Below, one piece after another: positions 24,575-32,423 of a stretch of DNA of 41,493 nt (position 1 is its first letter; every line of letters begins with the position of its first letter). Under the pieces are notes generated by a model. It saw only the letters and a list, made by a program, of their open reading frames with translations, was not told the DNA's origin and searched no databases. The translations under genes were made by a program, and so were the position numbers. This stretch comes from Clostridia bacterium (GTDB lineage: Bacteria; Bacillota; Clostridia; Oscillospirales; Acutalibacteraceae): assembly GCA_017473435.1 (NCBI GenBank), contig JAFULG010000049.1:1-41493 (forward strand). The letters are read 5' to 3'.

Positions 24575-26605
24575 ATGAAAGGATTTTATAAAGCCGCATT
24601 GCTTATGTGCGTGGTGCTTTGTGCTTTTTTATTCATAATACCGACGGGAGCCTCCTTCCTTGATGATGAAGGTGTGCTTACGGCGAAAAATATTGCTGAG
24701 GGAATAGAGCTTCAATGGACTGCAGTTGATGATGCATATTATTACGAGGTTTACAGACAGACGAGTCTTAACGGAGAAAAGGTGCTTTTATCTAAGGTTC
24801 AGGATACCGCCTTTGTCGATGACGGAACGGTAAACGGAAAGGGTTATTTGTATACGATAGATCCTGTGCTTGATGATTTCAGCTATGATACGGAAATGAA
24901 AACCGTTATATACCGGGTGGGACAGGTTAAAATATCACGGGCTTGTGCCGAGAAAACAGGGCTGAAGATTGAATGGTCTCCTCTCAAAGAGGCAACGGGT
25001 TACCAACTGCTTCGCAGGACAGAGGAAAATGAAGAGTGGACAGTCGTGGCAAGCTGTCCCGCGGACGAGACATATTATGTTGACCGTAAGGTTGAACCGG
25101 AGGTTAAATACTCATATTCCGTTAAAGCTTTTACAGGAAAATACGAAGGAATTCCTTCCGAGGAAACGGAACTCAGCTATATCGGTTATCCTGAAATTAC
25201 AGGCTGTGTAAGTGCGCAAAGCAGTATCAGACTCTCCTGGAGCAAGGTTCCGTCTTCGGTTTATTATCTTGTTTACAGAAAATCCGAAAAGGATTCCTTG
25301 TGGCGTCCCTACGCTCTTCTTGACGGAGAATATACAACCTACGAAGATAAGGATGTAAAGCAAGGTGTGAAATATTCTTACACCGTAAGAGCAGTTGACG
25401 AAGCCGGTAAAAACAGCTATTACGATGATCCCGTAACAATGCTTTTTCTCGGAAAGCCGATGATAAAAACGGCCGCAAGTGATACTGAAGGCGTTAAGCT
25501 TATATGGACAAAGAGCGCAGGATGTGACGGTTATGCGGTTTACAGAAAGGATTTTGGCAGAAGTAACTGGAAGTTTGTTCGTCTTGTCAAGGGTCAAGAC
25601 AGTGTTTCCGCTGTTGATACTACGGCAATAAACGATACTCCCTATACATATACGGTACGTGCCGTATGGAGCAAAAACCTAAGCGCCTTTGATGAAAAGG
25701 GTGTAACCGTACGTTTTATGCAGGCTCCTCAGAGTCTGGAATGCTTTATAAATACTAAGTACGGCAATGTTTTAAGGTGGCAGGAAAATGCCGACACAAA
25801 TACCTTTTTCGTTTACAGAATGGCGGAAGGCGGTAGCTGGCAGGTTATCGGTAACACAAAGGGAAATATCTTTGCCGATAAAAATGCAAAGACTGACGGA
25901 AAATATTTTTATTCGGTAAAGGGTTACACCAGCTCTGTTTTCTATAGCGGTGCGGCAAAAATCGTCAAAACCTTCAAGGATGAGCCGAAGCCTACGGGCA
26001 GAATGGTTGCACTTACCTTTGATGACGGTCCGAGCGATAGTATCACGAACGGTGTGCTTGATGTGCTTGAAAAATACGGCGCAAAGGCGACCTTCTTTGT
26101 GGTAGGTCAGAATATCTACTACGGAAGAGAAGCAATGGCAAGAGCGGCAAAGATGGGCTGTGAAATAGGTACACATACCTACAGCCATATCGATCTCCCT
26201 TCTTCGTCAGCTTCGGAAATTCGCGAAGAAATTGCTGATACCGATGCGCTTATAAAAGAATACACCGGAGCTCCTGCAAGTGTTGCAAGAGCACCCGGCG
26301 GAGCGCTTGATGAATCAAGTGCAAATATAGTGGGCAAGCCTTTCTTCTATTGGACTGTTGATACCCGTGACTGGGAAAGCAGAGATGCCTCTTCGGTAAT
26401 TTCAATGGTGAAAAACAATACCGACGACGGAGACATCATTCTTATGCACGACGTGTATGAGTCAACTCTCGAGGCTGTGGAAACCGTTGTTCCCTGGCTT
26501 ATAGAAGAGGGTTATGAGCTGGTTACCGTATCCGAGCTTATGAAATATAAGGGTAACATAACTCCCGAACCCGGAGTGCAGTATTACAACGGATTTGGCG
26601 ATTGA
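24575..26605 (+). CDS. Secreted FN3-repeat polysaccharide deacetylase (copy 2)
   Basis: 676 residues from ATG 24575, with GGAGG 7 nt upstream and a promoter just before it. The signal peptide (about 1-27) ends near TGAS. About five fibronectin type III modules (30-465) precede a complete NodB/CE4 domain (476-655): TFDDGP (D483, D484), HTYSH (H534, H538), RAPGG, DTRDWESR and LMHD. The domain order and length match the 675-residue gene on the other strand at 20250-22277. The FN3 part is more diverged than the deacetylase part, as expected for old paralogs with retained activity. It is a predicted extracellular N-deacetylase acting on GlcNAc-containing polymers; the substrate is not determined. 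It ends at a bidirectional terminator. Confidence 0.93.
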   Translation: MKGFYKAALLMCVVLCAFLFIIPTGASFLDDEGVLTAKNIAEGIELQWTAVDDAYYYEVYRQTSLNGEKVLLSKVQDTAFVDDGTVNGKGYLYTIDPVLDDFSYDTEMKTVIYRVGQVKISRACAEKTGLKIEWSPLKEATGYQLLRRTEENEEWTVVASCPADETYYVDRKVEPEVKYSYSVKAFTGKYEGIPSEETELSYIGYPEITGCVSAQSSIRLSWSKVPSSVYYLVYRKSEKDSLWRPYALLDGEYTTYEDKDVKQGVKYSYTVRAVDEAGKNSYYDDPVTMLFLGKPMIKTAASDTEGVKLIWTKSAGCDGYAVYRKDFGRSNWKFVRLVKGQDSVSAVDTTAINDTPYTYTVRAVWSKNLSAFDEKGVTVRFMQAPQSLECFINTKYGNVLRWQENADTNTFFVYRMAEGGSWQVIGNTKGNIFADKNAKTDGKYFYSVKGYTSSVFYSGAAKIVKTFKDEPKPTGRMVALTFDDGPSDSITNGVLDVLEKYGAKATFFVVGQNIYYGREAMARAAKMGCEIGTHTYSHIDLPSSSASEIREEIADTDALIKEYTGAPASVARAPGGALDESSANIVGKPFFYWTVDTRDWESRDASSVISMVKNNTDDGDIILMHDVYESTLEAVETVVPWLIEEGYELVTVSELMKYKGNITPEPGVQYYNGFGD

Positions 26606-26625
26606 TTTAAATAGTATAAAAAATC

Positions 26626-26661
26626 ATATCCCCGTTTTGGATTAAACCGAAACGGGGATAT
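26626..26661. terminator. Bidirectional terminator between deacetylase 2 and the peptide gene
   Basis: ATATCCCCGTTT (26626-26637) pairs perfectly with AAACGGGGATAT (26650-26661). A T-rich tract follows on the plus strand, and GATTTTTT follows on the minus strand. Confidence 0.9.
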
Positions 26662-26710
26662 TTGATTTAATAATCAGAGAAAAGCGTGTAGTTCTGGCGG
26701 TTATTCAGTA

Positions 26711-26812
26711 TCAGCCGAGCAGACCTTCGAGAAGCCCCATATCCATAAGACCTCTGAAAAGTCCCATGAAAAAGTCAACGATTTTTAAAAGTGATTCAAG
26801 ATTGATGCTCAT
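26711..26812 (-). CDS. 33-residue amphipathic peptide
   Basis: An open frame of 34 codons including TGA, starting at 26812 on the minus strand. Three features make it convincing despite its size: AAGGAG (plus-strand CTCCTT, 26821-26826) 8 nt before the ATG, a textbook promoter upstream (26855-26883), and a bidirectional terminator downstream. The peptide has no signal sequence. Its core (residues 5-24, LESLLKIVDFFMGLFRGLMD) places charged residues at 6, 10, 13, 20 and 24 among Leu, Phe, Met and Ile. This 3-4 spacing makes one polar and one hydrophobic helix face; net charge is about -2. It resembles small membrane-surface peptides (PSM-like, SpoVM-like or type I toxin-like) in character only. 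The function is unknown. tsaD lies downstream of its promoter in the same orientation but ends at 26950 and is separate. Confidence 0.75.
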   Translation of the reverse strand: MSINLESLLKIVDFFMGLFRGLMDMGLLEGLLG

Positions 26813-26854
26813 AGTGTTTACTCCTTGTTACTTAATATTTTTTCTCCTGTGCTT

Positions 26855-26883
26855 ATATTACACTTAAAAATCACCTGTGTCAA
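26855..26883 (-). promoter_or_regulatory. Consensus promoter of the 33-aa peptide gene
   Basis: On the minus strand, TTGACA (26878-26883, 6/6), a 17-bp spacer and TAATAT (26855-26860). The start codon is about 43 bp beyond the -10, with no other gene to serve. Confidence 0.85.
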
Positions 26884-26913
26884 TAAAATATTGTAAAACA
26901 ATGCCGTCCTTCT

Positions 26914-26945
26914 AATTGCGGATTACGCATTACGCATTGCGAATT
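26914..26945. repeat. Short GCGTAAT-type repeat at the tsaD 3' end
   Basis: AATTGCGGATTACGC followed by ATTACGCATTGCGAATT: near-tandem ATTACGC units with AATT at both ends, 5 bp from the tsaD stop. It is similar in style to the ATTCGTA repeat at 16761-16785. Confidence 0.6.
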
Positions 26946-26949
26946 TTTC

Positions 26950-27960
26950 TTATCCTTCGGCAATATCGAGCCCTGCAAAGGCGTTGAGCTCAAGGCCTGC
27001 ACGCTTGCCTGCGAGGTATTCGTAATAACCCTGAGAGGCTACCATTACTGCATTGTCACCGCAAAGGGAAAGCTCGGGAAGATAAAGCTTGAAGCCGTGC
27101 TTTTTACAAAGCTCCTCCATGTCCTTTCTTAAAACGGAATTAGCCGAAACTCCGCCGGCAAGAACAAGGGTGGTGTAATTTTTCTGAAGCATTGCTTTTT
27201 CCGTGCTCTTGCAAAGGCAGTTTGATACAGCCTTCATAAAGGAAGCACCGAGATCGGGAACATTGATTTCACCGTTTTTCTGCTTTGCGTTGTGAATGGT
27301 GTTTATTACGCTTGTCTTAAGTCCCGAGAAGCTGAAATCGAACTCGCTTCCCTCAACCTTGGGTGTGGGGAATTTGTATGCGGTTGAGTCACCGTCCTTA
27401 CAAAGCTTGTCAAGATTGAGTCCGCCGGGATAGGGTAATCCCATTGCACGGGCAGCTTTGTCAAGAGCTTCGCCTGCGGCATCGTCTCTCGTTCTGCCGA
27501 TAACTTCAAAATCGGTATATGTCTTTACCTCAACCATCATTGTGTTGCCGCCACTTACAACAAGACAGAAAAAAGGCGGCTTGAGGTCGGGATGGCTGAT
27601 ATAGGAAGCAGCAATGTGACTTCTTAAATGATGAACGGGTACAAGAGGCTTACCTGATGCATAGGCGAGCCCTTTGGCATAGTTTACGCCTACAAGAAGT
27701 GCGCCTATAAGTCCGGGTGCATAGGTTACGGCTATCGCTTCGAGTTCGTCAAGGCTTGTGTCGGCATCGGCAAGAGCCTTTTGAACAACACCCGATATAG
27801 CCTCCGCGTGTCGGCGGGATGCGATTTCAGGTACAACACCGCCATAGATTTTATGCTCTTGTACCTGAGAGGAGATTACGTTTGAGAGAACCCTTCTGCC
27901 GTCCTCGACAACGGCTGCCGCTGTTTCGTCGCAGGAGGATTCGATTGCTAAAATTTTCAT
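26950..27960 (-). CDS. tsaD: tRNA threonylcarbamoyltransferase TsaD
   Basis: 336 residues, normal length. TsaD (Gcp/YgjD/Kae1) transfers the threonylcarbamoyl group from TC-AMP to A37 of tRNAs that read ANN codons, working with TsaB and TsaE in bacteria. The ASKHA fold is shown by ILAIESSCDETAAAVV, the metal ligands H111 and H115 (HHLRSH), VSGGNTMM, TRDDAAGEALDK, PYPGG and LVLAGGVSANS. It overlaps rimI by 4 nt (27957-27960), a common arrangement. TsaB and TsaE, often in the same operon, are not in the window. Confidence 0.97.
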   Translation of the reverse strand: MKILAIESSCDETAAAVVEDGRRVLSNVISSQVQEHKIYGGVVPEIASRRHAEAISGVVQKALADADTSLDELEAIAVTYAPGLIGALLVGVNYAKGLAYASGKPLVPVHHLRSHIAASYISHPDLKPPFFCLVVSGGNTMMVEVKTYTDFEVIGRTRDDAAGEALDKAARAMGLPYPGGLNLDKLCKDGDSTAYKFPTPKVEGSEFDFSFSGLKTSVINTIHNAKQKNGEINVPDLGASFMKAVSNCLCKSTEKAMLQKNYTTLVLAGGVSANSVLRKDMEELCKKHGFKLYLPELSLCGDNAVMVASQGYYEYLAGKRAGLELNAFAGLDIAEG

Positions 27961-28409
27961 ATTAAATACCGTGTCATTATAAGTGCGTTTTCTGTGGGAG
28001 AGGAATAGAAGTTTTTTCTTTCGCCTACGCTTTCAAAGCCGCATTTTCCGTAAAGGCTGATTGCAGGGGCGTTGCTTACCCGTACTTCAAGGGTGATAAA
28101 AGAACACTGCTTTTCTCGTGCAATACTGATTGCGTTTTCAACGAGCCTTAAACCGAAGCCTTTATTTCTGTAAGCCGGCAAAACGGCGACATTTGCAATG
28201 TAGCATTCGTCAAGGACAATGTGCATGCCCATATAGGCGGCTACAGTGCTGTCACATTCGAGGACGAAAAATTCCGCCTGGGGATTTGTCAGCTCGCTTG
28301 TAAGTCCTTCCCTTGTCCAGGGTGAGGAAAAGCAGAGCTTTTCAATTTCGGATACAGCCCCGATATCTGCGGCTGACATCTTTCTTATAATAAAACTGTT
28401 TCCACTCAT
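27957..28409 (-). CDS. rimI: Ribosomal protein S18 alanine N-acetyltransferase (GNAT)
   Basis: 150 residues. The GNAT fold is shown by IEKLCFSSPWTREGLTSEL at the start, the acetyl-CoA binding segment VLPAYRNKGFGLRLVE and the C-terminal NAPAISLYGKCGFESVG. RimI acetylates the N-terminal alanine of ribosomal protein S18 using acetyl-CoA. The gene position, upstream of and overlapping tsaD, is the classic context and supports the RimI call over other GNATs. AGGA lies about 8 nt before the ATG on the minus strand. It diverges from the small secreted protein at 28618. Confidence 0.92.
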   Translation of the reverse strand: MSGNSFIIRKMSAADIGAVSEIEKLCFSSPWTREGLTSELTNPQAEFFVLECDSTVAAYMGMHIVLDECYIANVAVLPAYRNKGFGLRLVENAISIAREKQCSFITLEVRVSNAPAISLYGKCGFESVGERKNFYSSPTENALIMTRYLI

Positions 28410-28617
28410 AATGACTTTCCTGAAGTATAGATTATGTTTATACTATATATTAACTTTTTTAAGTGAAAAAGTAAATAACTTTTCTGTTTTTTTAATATTA
28501 AAAGAGAGTTTAATTTTCAGGAAATAATAATTATTTATTTATATTTCTGTTTTGTAAATAAAATGTCGCAGGTATTGATGTATAATATTCATAACCATTA
28601 ATGAGGAGGTTAAAATT

Positions 28618-29148
28618 ATGAAAAAACTTTTAGCGGTATTACTTGCACTTATCTGCACATTTTCAGTTGTTCTGCCTGCTTCAGCCGGTCTGGATGATGC
28701 AGCTGATATCATTATCGGAGATTTAGGCTTTGAATTGGAAGAGGATGAGGCGGATATCCTTTCTTACGGTATCCATTATGAAATGGCAACTCTTTCAACA
28801 GTTACTCTTTTCTATACTCCTTCACCCAGCATTACCTTCAATGCTCCCACAGATATGACCGTTACTGAGGATTATCCTATTGCACTTGACCACGATTGGA
28901 TTGCATGGATGGATCCCGAAACAGGAAAGTATTATTATCCCGGTGATGTTATTCACGTTGAAGGCAAGGTTACTCTTGTTGCTGTATGGACTGAGAAGAC
29001 AGACAATTATCCTGCATTTATCCGTTCGGCAATTGCGGGTCTTAAGTCTCTTATCAAGCTTATTGAAAAGTTCCTCGGTGTATACAAGGCTGTTGAAGAT
29101 GCAAAGTCTGCTACTACCGAAGCTCCGAGCACAAATCCTGCAGCGTAA
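28618..29148 (+). CDS. Small secreted protein with C-terminal amphipathic helix
   Basis: 176 residues. A clear signal peptide (1-23) has KK, a Leu-rich core and a cut after ASA before GLDD. A short beta domain (about 55-128) has WIAWMDPETGKYYYPGD and VEGKVTLVAVWTEK, resembling one InlB-type repeat. An amphipathic helix follows (134-161), whose core LKSLIKLIEKFLGVYKAVED aligns with the 33-residue peptide encoded at 26711-26812. The Thr/Ser/Pro/Ala-rich tail (162-176) is like the linkers of the tandem paralogs. GAGGAGG lies about 9 nt before ATG. A TATAAT at 28581 may be its -10, but no good -35 is seen. The function is unknown; it is probably exported and membrane- or wall-associated. Confidence 0.88.
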   Translation: MKKLLAVLLALICTFSVVLPASAGLDDAADIIIGDLGFELEEDEADILSYGIHYEMATLSTVTLFYTPSPSITFNAPTDMTVTEDYPIALDHDWIAWMDPETGKYYYPGDVIHVEGKVTLVAVWTEKTDNYPAFIRSAIAGLKSLIKLIEKFLGVYKAVEDAKSATTEAPSTNPAA

Positions 29149-29235
29149 GTGTCAGAATGGTCTCTCTGAGCGGTTAAAGCGGTAAAAGAGCAGCCGTTGC
29201 TTTTGCGCAACAGTAAGATTTAAGTGAAACAAAAA

Positions 29236-29290
29236 ACAGATGTATTTTCGTGTTCTTTTGAACTTGAAAATGCATCTGTTCTATTTTTGC
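29236..29290. terminator. Bidirectional terminator between convergent genes
   Basis: ACAGATGTATTTTC (29236-29249) pairs with GAAAATGCATCTGT (29266-29279), one G-U, and an inner GTTC/GAAC stem closes a TTTT loop. CTATTTTT follows on plus and TTTTTG on minus. Confidence 0.88.
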
Positions 29291-29312
29291 TCCGTTTAGG
29301 TATAATCCGTTC

Positions 29313-29348
29313 CTGCCCGAGGGTGTCTTTTTTAAGGCCTTCGGGCAG
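29313..29348 (-). other. Second hairpin at the GH95 3' end
   Basis: CTGCCCGAGGG (29313-29323) pairs with CCTTCGGGCAG (29338-29348), one G-U. It is 10 bp past the GH95 stop on the minus strand and lacks a T tract, so it may be an mRNA 3' stabiliser or repeat remnant. Confidence 0.5.
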
Positions 29349-29358
29349 AGGTATTACG

Positions 29359-31791
29359 TCAGCTGATTTTATAAATCTTTCCCTTTTCTGTTCGGAAGCT
29401 TGTTATACCGTTGTCAAATACGGTTTCGATTTCCTTGCCGTTTTCATCCTCTACAAGGATAACCTTTCCGTCGTACATAAGCTTACATTCGTTGCCGAGG
29501 AGAGATTTCACAGTACCGTTTTTCAGCTTTCCGTCAGCCCATTTAAGGCCTATTTCAAAGCCGCCACGGGCGCATATGCCGTTGATTTCGCCTGTTTTCC
29601 AGCTGTCGGGCAGGGCAGGGAGAAGATGAATATGAGGAAGGTGGCTCTGAAGGAGCATCTCGCAGACACCTGCGGTATAGCCGAAGTTTCCGTCAATCTG
29701 GAAGGGGGGATGAGTGCCAAAGAGATTTTTGAGAATGGTTTTGGAAATAATATTTGTGATGATTTCCTCACAGTCATTACCCTGATGAAGTCTCGCATAG
29801 GAAAGAAGTCTTACGGCAAGCCCCCAACCGGTGCTCTTTTTACCTCTGTCCTTAAGCGAGGTGAGAGCAGCATTTTTAATTCTTTCGTCGGTGGTGTCAA
29901 TCTGCCTGAAGGGATAGAGAGTGAGAAGATGGGAAAGGTGGCGGTGGCGTCTTTGAACATCCTTGTTATACAAGCCTCTCATAAAGAAGCTGTCCTCGTC
30001 GTACCATTCCTTAATCTGTCCCCATTTGCCAATGCTTACAGGCTTGAGAAGAGAAATCTGATCTTTTACCTTTGCAATAATTTCACCATTTACGGCATCA
30101 CCTAAGCCTGCTTTTGCAAGCTCCTCTGCGGCAATGAGCACATCCTCGTAGAGATTATAGATGATGCTCTGGTCATAGGTGTTGCCCTGGGCAACGGGAC
30201 CGTGCTCGGGTGAATATCCGGGTGAGCAGACGAGTCTGCCTGTTTTCTTGTCCTCGTGAAGGAGCTTTGTCCAAAGAAGGGCGCACTCCTCCATTGCGGG
30301 ATAAATATCATTTTTAAGCTTTTCGATATCACCCGTGTAGAGGTAATAGTCAAAGCAGTTCTGCATTGCCCATGCGCCGTTTGTGGGTGCCCAGCCCCAT
30401 CTCCAGGAATAGCCGGGACCGACAAAGCCGAGGGGTGTTACCATTGTATGTATCATCCAGCCAGTAGGCTTTTCGTAGTTAACCTCGTCACCGTCGAATT
30501 CGCCTATGCCGAGGGTCTTTCCTGCGATGATTCTGCCCGGCTTGCGAAGTGAGTCAACAAAATCAATATAGGGCAGAGCTGTCTCGGCAAGATTTGCCAC
30601 GTAAGCAGGCCAGTAGTTCATCTGCACATTTACATTGAAATGATAGTCACAGCACCATGGCGGGTCATTTTTTGCGTTCCATATACCCTGAAGATTAGCA
30701 GGAAGCGAGCCTTCACGGGAGGATGATATAAGCAGATATCTGCCGTAGTGGAAAAGAGTGGTGATAAGATTACGTCTGTATTCGCCGTTCTTTTCAAAGC
30801 GCTTTAACATATGGTCGGTGGGAAGGATAATTTCCTCTTCTCCGAGGGTAAAGCTGACTCTTTTGAAAAGCTCCTGATAGTCCTTAAGGTGAGTCTTGTA
30901 AAGCTCGTTGAAGCTTTTTTCGCTTGCCTTGTCAACAGTAGCAATTGCCTTGTCAAGAGGGTTGCTTCCGTCAGAGAATACCGGGAAATTATTAACATAG
31001 TCCGTAGCAAGGCTTACAATAAATGTGAAGCTCTTGACATCCTTGAGGACGATTCTGTCTTCCTTTGAGTAAATTTCTCCGCCGTCGGAAAAGAATTTGA
31101 CCGCCGCACCGTATTTCATTGAGTTTTTGTCCTGACCGGGCTTACCGTCAAGACCCTTGTTCGCCATAACCGTGCCTTCAAGGGTAATCATATTTCCCTC
31201 TGATTTTACAATACCGCCGGTCTGTTCGGGAACAACATAAACCGTTGCGCAGAAGGTAGCGTCCTCGGGAAGCTTTTCTTCGTCACTCTTGAGCTTGTTC
31301 TCGCATTCAATTCTGCCGACAAAAACATTATCGGGATATGAAGTGAAGTAGTGGCGGGTATACATCGAGTTTTCTCTTTTGTAGGAGACCATAGCGGATG
31401 CCGTTGAAAGGTCAAGGTCACGTACATATTTTTCAAATTCACCTGAACCACCGAATTGAATATAAAGGTTCATAAAGCTCTGGTAGGCGCCGAAGCCTGT
31501 CATGTCGCCTTCAAGAGCAGGCATTGCAGCCGTTGCACCCTTTATATCGCCCTTGTCGAGCAGTGCCTGGATTTTTTTCAGACCTTCGCCCTTGTCGTTG
31601 GTTTTAACACCACCGTTAAAGCCTTCTACATCCTTACCGCCGGACCAGAGAGTTTTCTCATTGAAATGGATAAGCTCACATTCCTTGCCACCGAAAACCT
31701 TGGCACCGATTTTACCGTTACCTAAAGGCAGAGCCTCGTTTTCCCAGCCGAGATAGCTCATATGGGCAGGTTCTTTATAACATAAAAACAT
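29359..31791 (-). CDS. GH95 alpha-L-fucosidase, cytoplasmic
   Basis: 810 residues. The N-terminal beta domain (ALPLGNGKIGAKVFGG, LWSGG) and the (alpha/alpha)6 barrel fit family GH95. Residues matching the known catalytic set of Bifidobacterium AfcA are visible: N386 and N388 (HFNVNVQMNYWP), E529 (SPGYSPEHG) and D700 (PFQIDGNFGYTAG). Family members hydrolyse alpha-1,2-fucosyl linkages with inversion (some act on alpha-L-galactosides), so fucosylated host glycans, milk oligosaccharides or plant xyloglucan are candidate substrates. No signal peptide or anchor is present, unlike secreted AfcA, so imported oligosaccharides are the likely substrate. AGGAG is 6 nt before the start. It has its own promoter. 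No transporter or fucose-catabolism genes are in the window. Confidence 0.95.
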   Translation of the reverse strand: MFLCYKEPAHMSYLGWENEALPLGNGKIGAKVFGGKECELIHFNEKTLWSGGKDVEGFNGGVKTNDKGEGLKKIQALLDKGDIKGATAAMPALEGDMTGFGAYQSFMNLYIQFGGSGEFEKYVRDLDLSTASAMVSYKRENSMYTRHYFTSYPDNVFVGRIECENKLKSDEEKLPEDATFCATVYVVPEQTGGIVKSEGNMITLEGTVMANKGLDGKPGQDKNSMKYGAAVKFFSDGGEIYSKEDRIVLKDVKSFTFIVSLATDYVNNFPVFSDGSNPLDKAIATVDKASEKSFNELYKTHLKDYQELFKRVSFTLGEEEIILPTDHMLKRFEKNGEYRRNLITTLFHYGRYLLISSSREGSLPANLQGIWNAKNDPPWCCDYHFNVNVQMNYWPAYVANLAETALPYIDFVDSLRKPGRIIAGKTLGIGEFDGDEVNYEKPTGWMIHTMVTPLGFVGPGYSWRWGWAPTNGAWAMQNCFDYYLYTGDIEKLKNDIYPAMEECALLWTKLLHEDKKTGRLVCSPGYSPEHGPVAQGNTYDQSIIYNLYEDVLIAAEELAKAGLGDAVNGEIIAKVKDQISLLKPVSIGKWGQIKEWYDEDSFFMRGLYNKDVQRRHRHLSHLLTLYPFRQIDTTDERIKNAALTSLKDRGKKSTGWGLAVRLLSYARLHQGNDCEEIITNIISKTILKNLFGTHPPFQIDGNFGYTAGVCEMLLQSHLPHIHLLPALPDSWKTGEINGICARGGFEIGLKWADGKLKNGTVKSLLGNECKLMYDGKVILVEDENGKEIETVFDNGITSFRTEKGKIYKIS

Positions 31792-31823
31792 AACTTTCTC
31801 CTTTGCTTTGTAATTCGTAAATT

Positions 31824-31852
31824 ATTATATAATTTAAAGCTTAATAAGTCAA
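31824..31852 (-). promoter_or_regulatory. Promoter of the GH95 gene
   Basis: On the minus strand, TTGACT (31847-31852, 5/6), 17 bp, TATAAT (31824-31829, 6/6), about 33 bp before the start codon. Confidence 0.8.
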
Positions 31853-31897
31853 GGAGAGAAAAAATTGAGTACATACAATAAATTATGAACAAAAAAA

Positions 31898-31926
31898 TTG
31901 ATTTTTTGCAATTTGTGTGGTAATAT
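31898..31926 (+). promoter_or_regulatory. Promoter of the DUF1934-argS operon
   Basis: TTGATT (31898-31903), 17 bp, TAATAT (31921-31926). It diverges from the GH95 promoter. Confidence 0.55.
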
Positions 31927-31950
31927 ATATCATATATATTTATTTTTGAA

Positions 31951-31985
31951 GCAGTAAGTAGCGAGTAGTGAGTAGTAAGGGGTGA
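31951..31985. repeat. AGTAGTAAG-type short tandem repeat containing the DUF1934 RBS
   Basis: Imperfect tandem copies of AGTAGTRAG run up to AAGGGGTGAG, which is also the ribosome binding site of the gene at 31992. The same motif follows argS at 34186-34203, and its complement follows lysS at 40957-40985. Confidence 0.6.
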
Positions 31986-31991
31986 GATTAA

Positions 31992-32423
31992 ATGGAAATG
32001 AACCATCTTGTCACGATTGACACAAAACAGAAAATTGACGGTGACGAGGAAAATCTCCGTGTTATCACCCACGCAAGCCTTGAAGGCGACAGGAATGACT
32101 ACTCCCTTGTCTACACCGAGCAGAGCCGTGAAAACGGTGAAAGCAAAACGGAAATCCGATGCGAAAAGGGCGAAAGAATTACTGTTATACGTTTCGGTGA
32201 GGGTATGACAACAAACATCGTGCTTGAAAAGGGAATAAGACATATTTCCTGCCATACCACTCCCTACGGTGCTTTTTCAATGGGAATTACAGCTGTTGAG
32301 ATTTCATCCGATATGGATAGCAATGGCGGTACGCTTCACTTTAAATACGCTACGGATATTGAAAATAACCCACTTGGTGAAATCACCTTTGATTTCACCG
32401 TCGAATTAAAAAAGCAAGTCTGA
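31992..32423 (+). CDS. DUF1934 (YwiB-like) beta-barrel protein
   Basis: 143 residues. The start VTIDTKQKIDGDEENL, the middle segment VLEKGIRHISCHTTPYGAFSMGI and the C-terminus LGEITFDFTVELKK fit the DUF1934/YwiB family, small calycin-like beta-barrel cytoplasmic proteins of unknown role. In B. subtilis ywiB is next to argS, and here argS starts 18 nt downstream, so both family and context agree. The RBS (AAGGGGTGAG) is supplied by a short tandem repeat directly upstream. Confidence 0.9.
   Translation: MEMNHLVTIDTKQKIDGDEENLRVITHASLEGDRNDYSLVYTEQSRENGESKTEIRCEKGERITVIRFGEGMTTNIVLEKGIRHISCHTTPYGAFSMGITAVEISSDMDSNGGTLHFKYATDIENNPLGEITFDFTVELKKQV

Noticed and set aside
29224-30105. 293-codon open frame on the plus strand opposite the GH95 gene
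   Set aside because: It is antisense to a gene with complete GH95 catalytic motifs, has no RBS and reads as low-complexity shadow sequence. It also starts in the terminator region.
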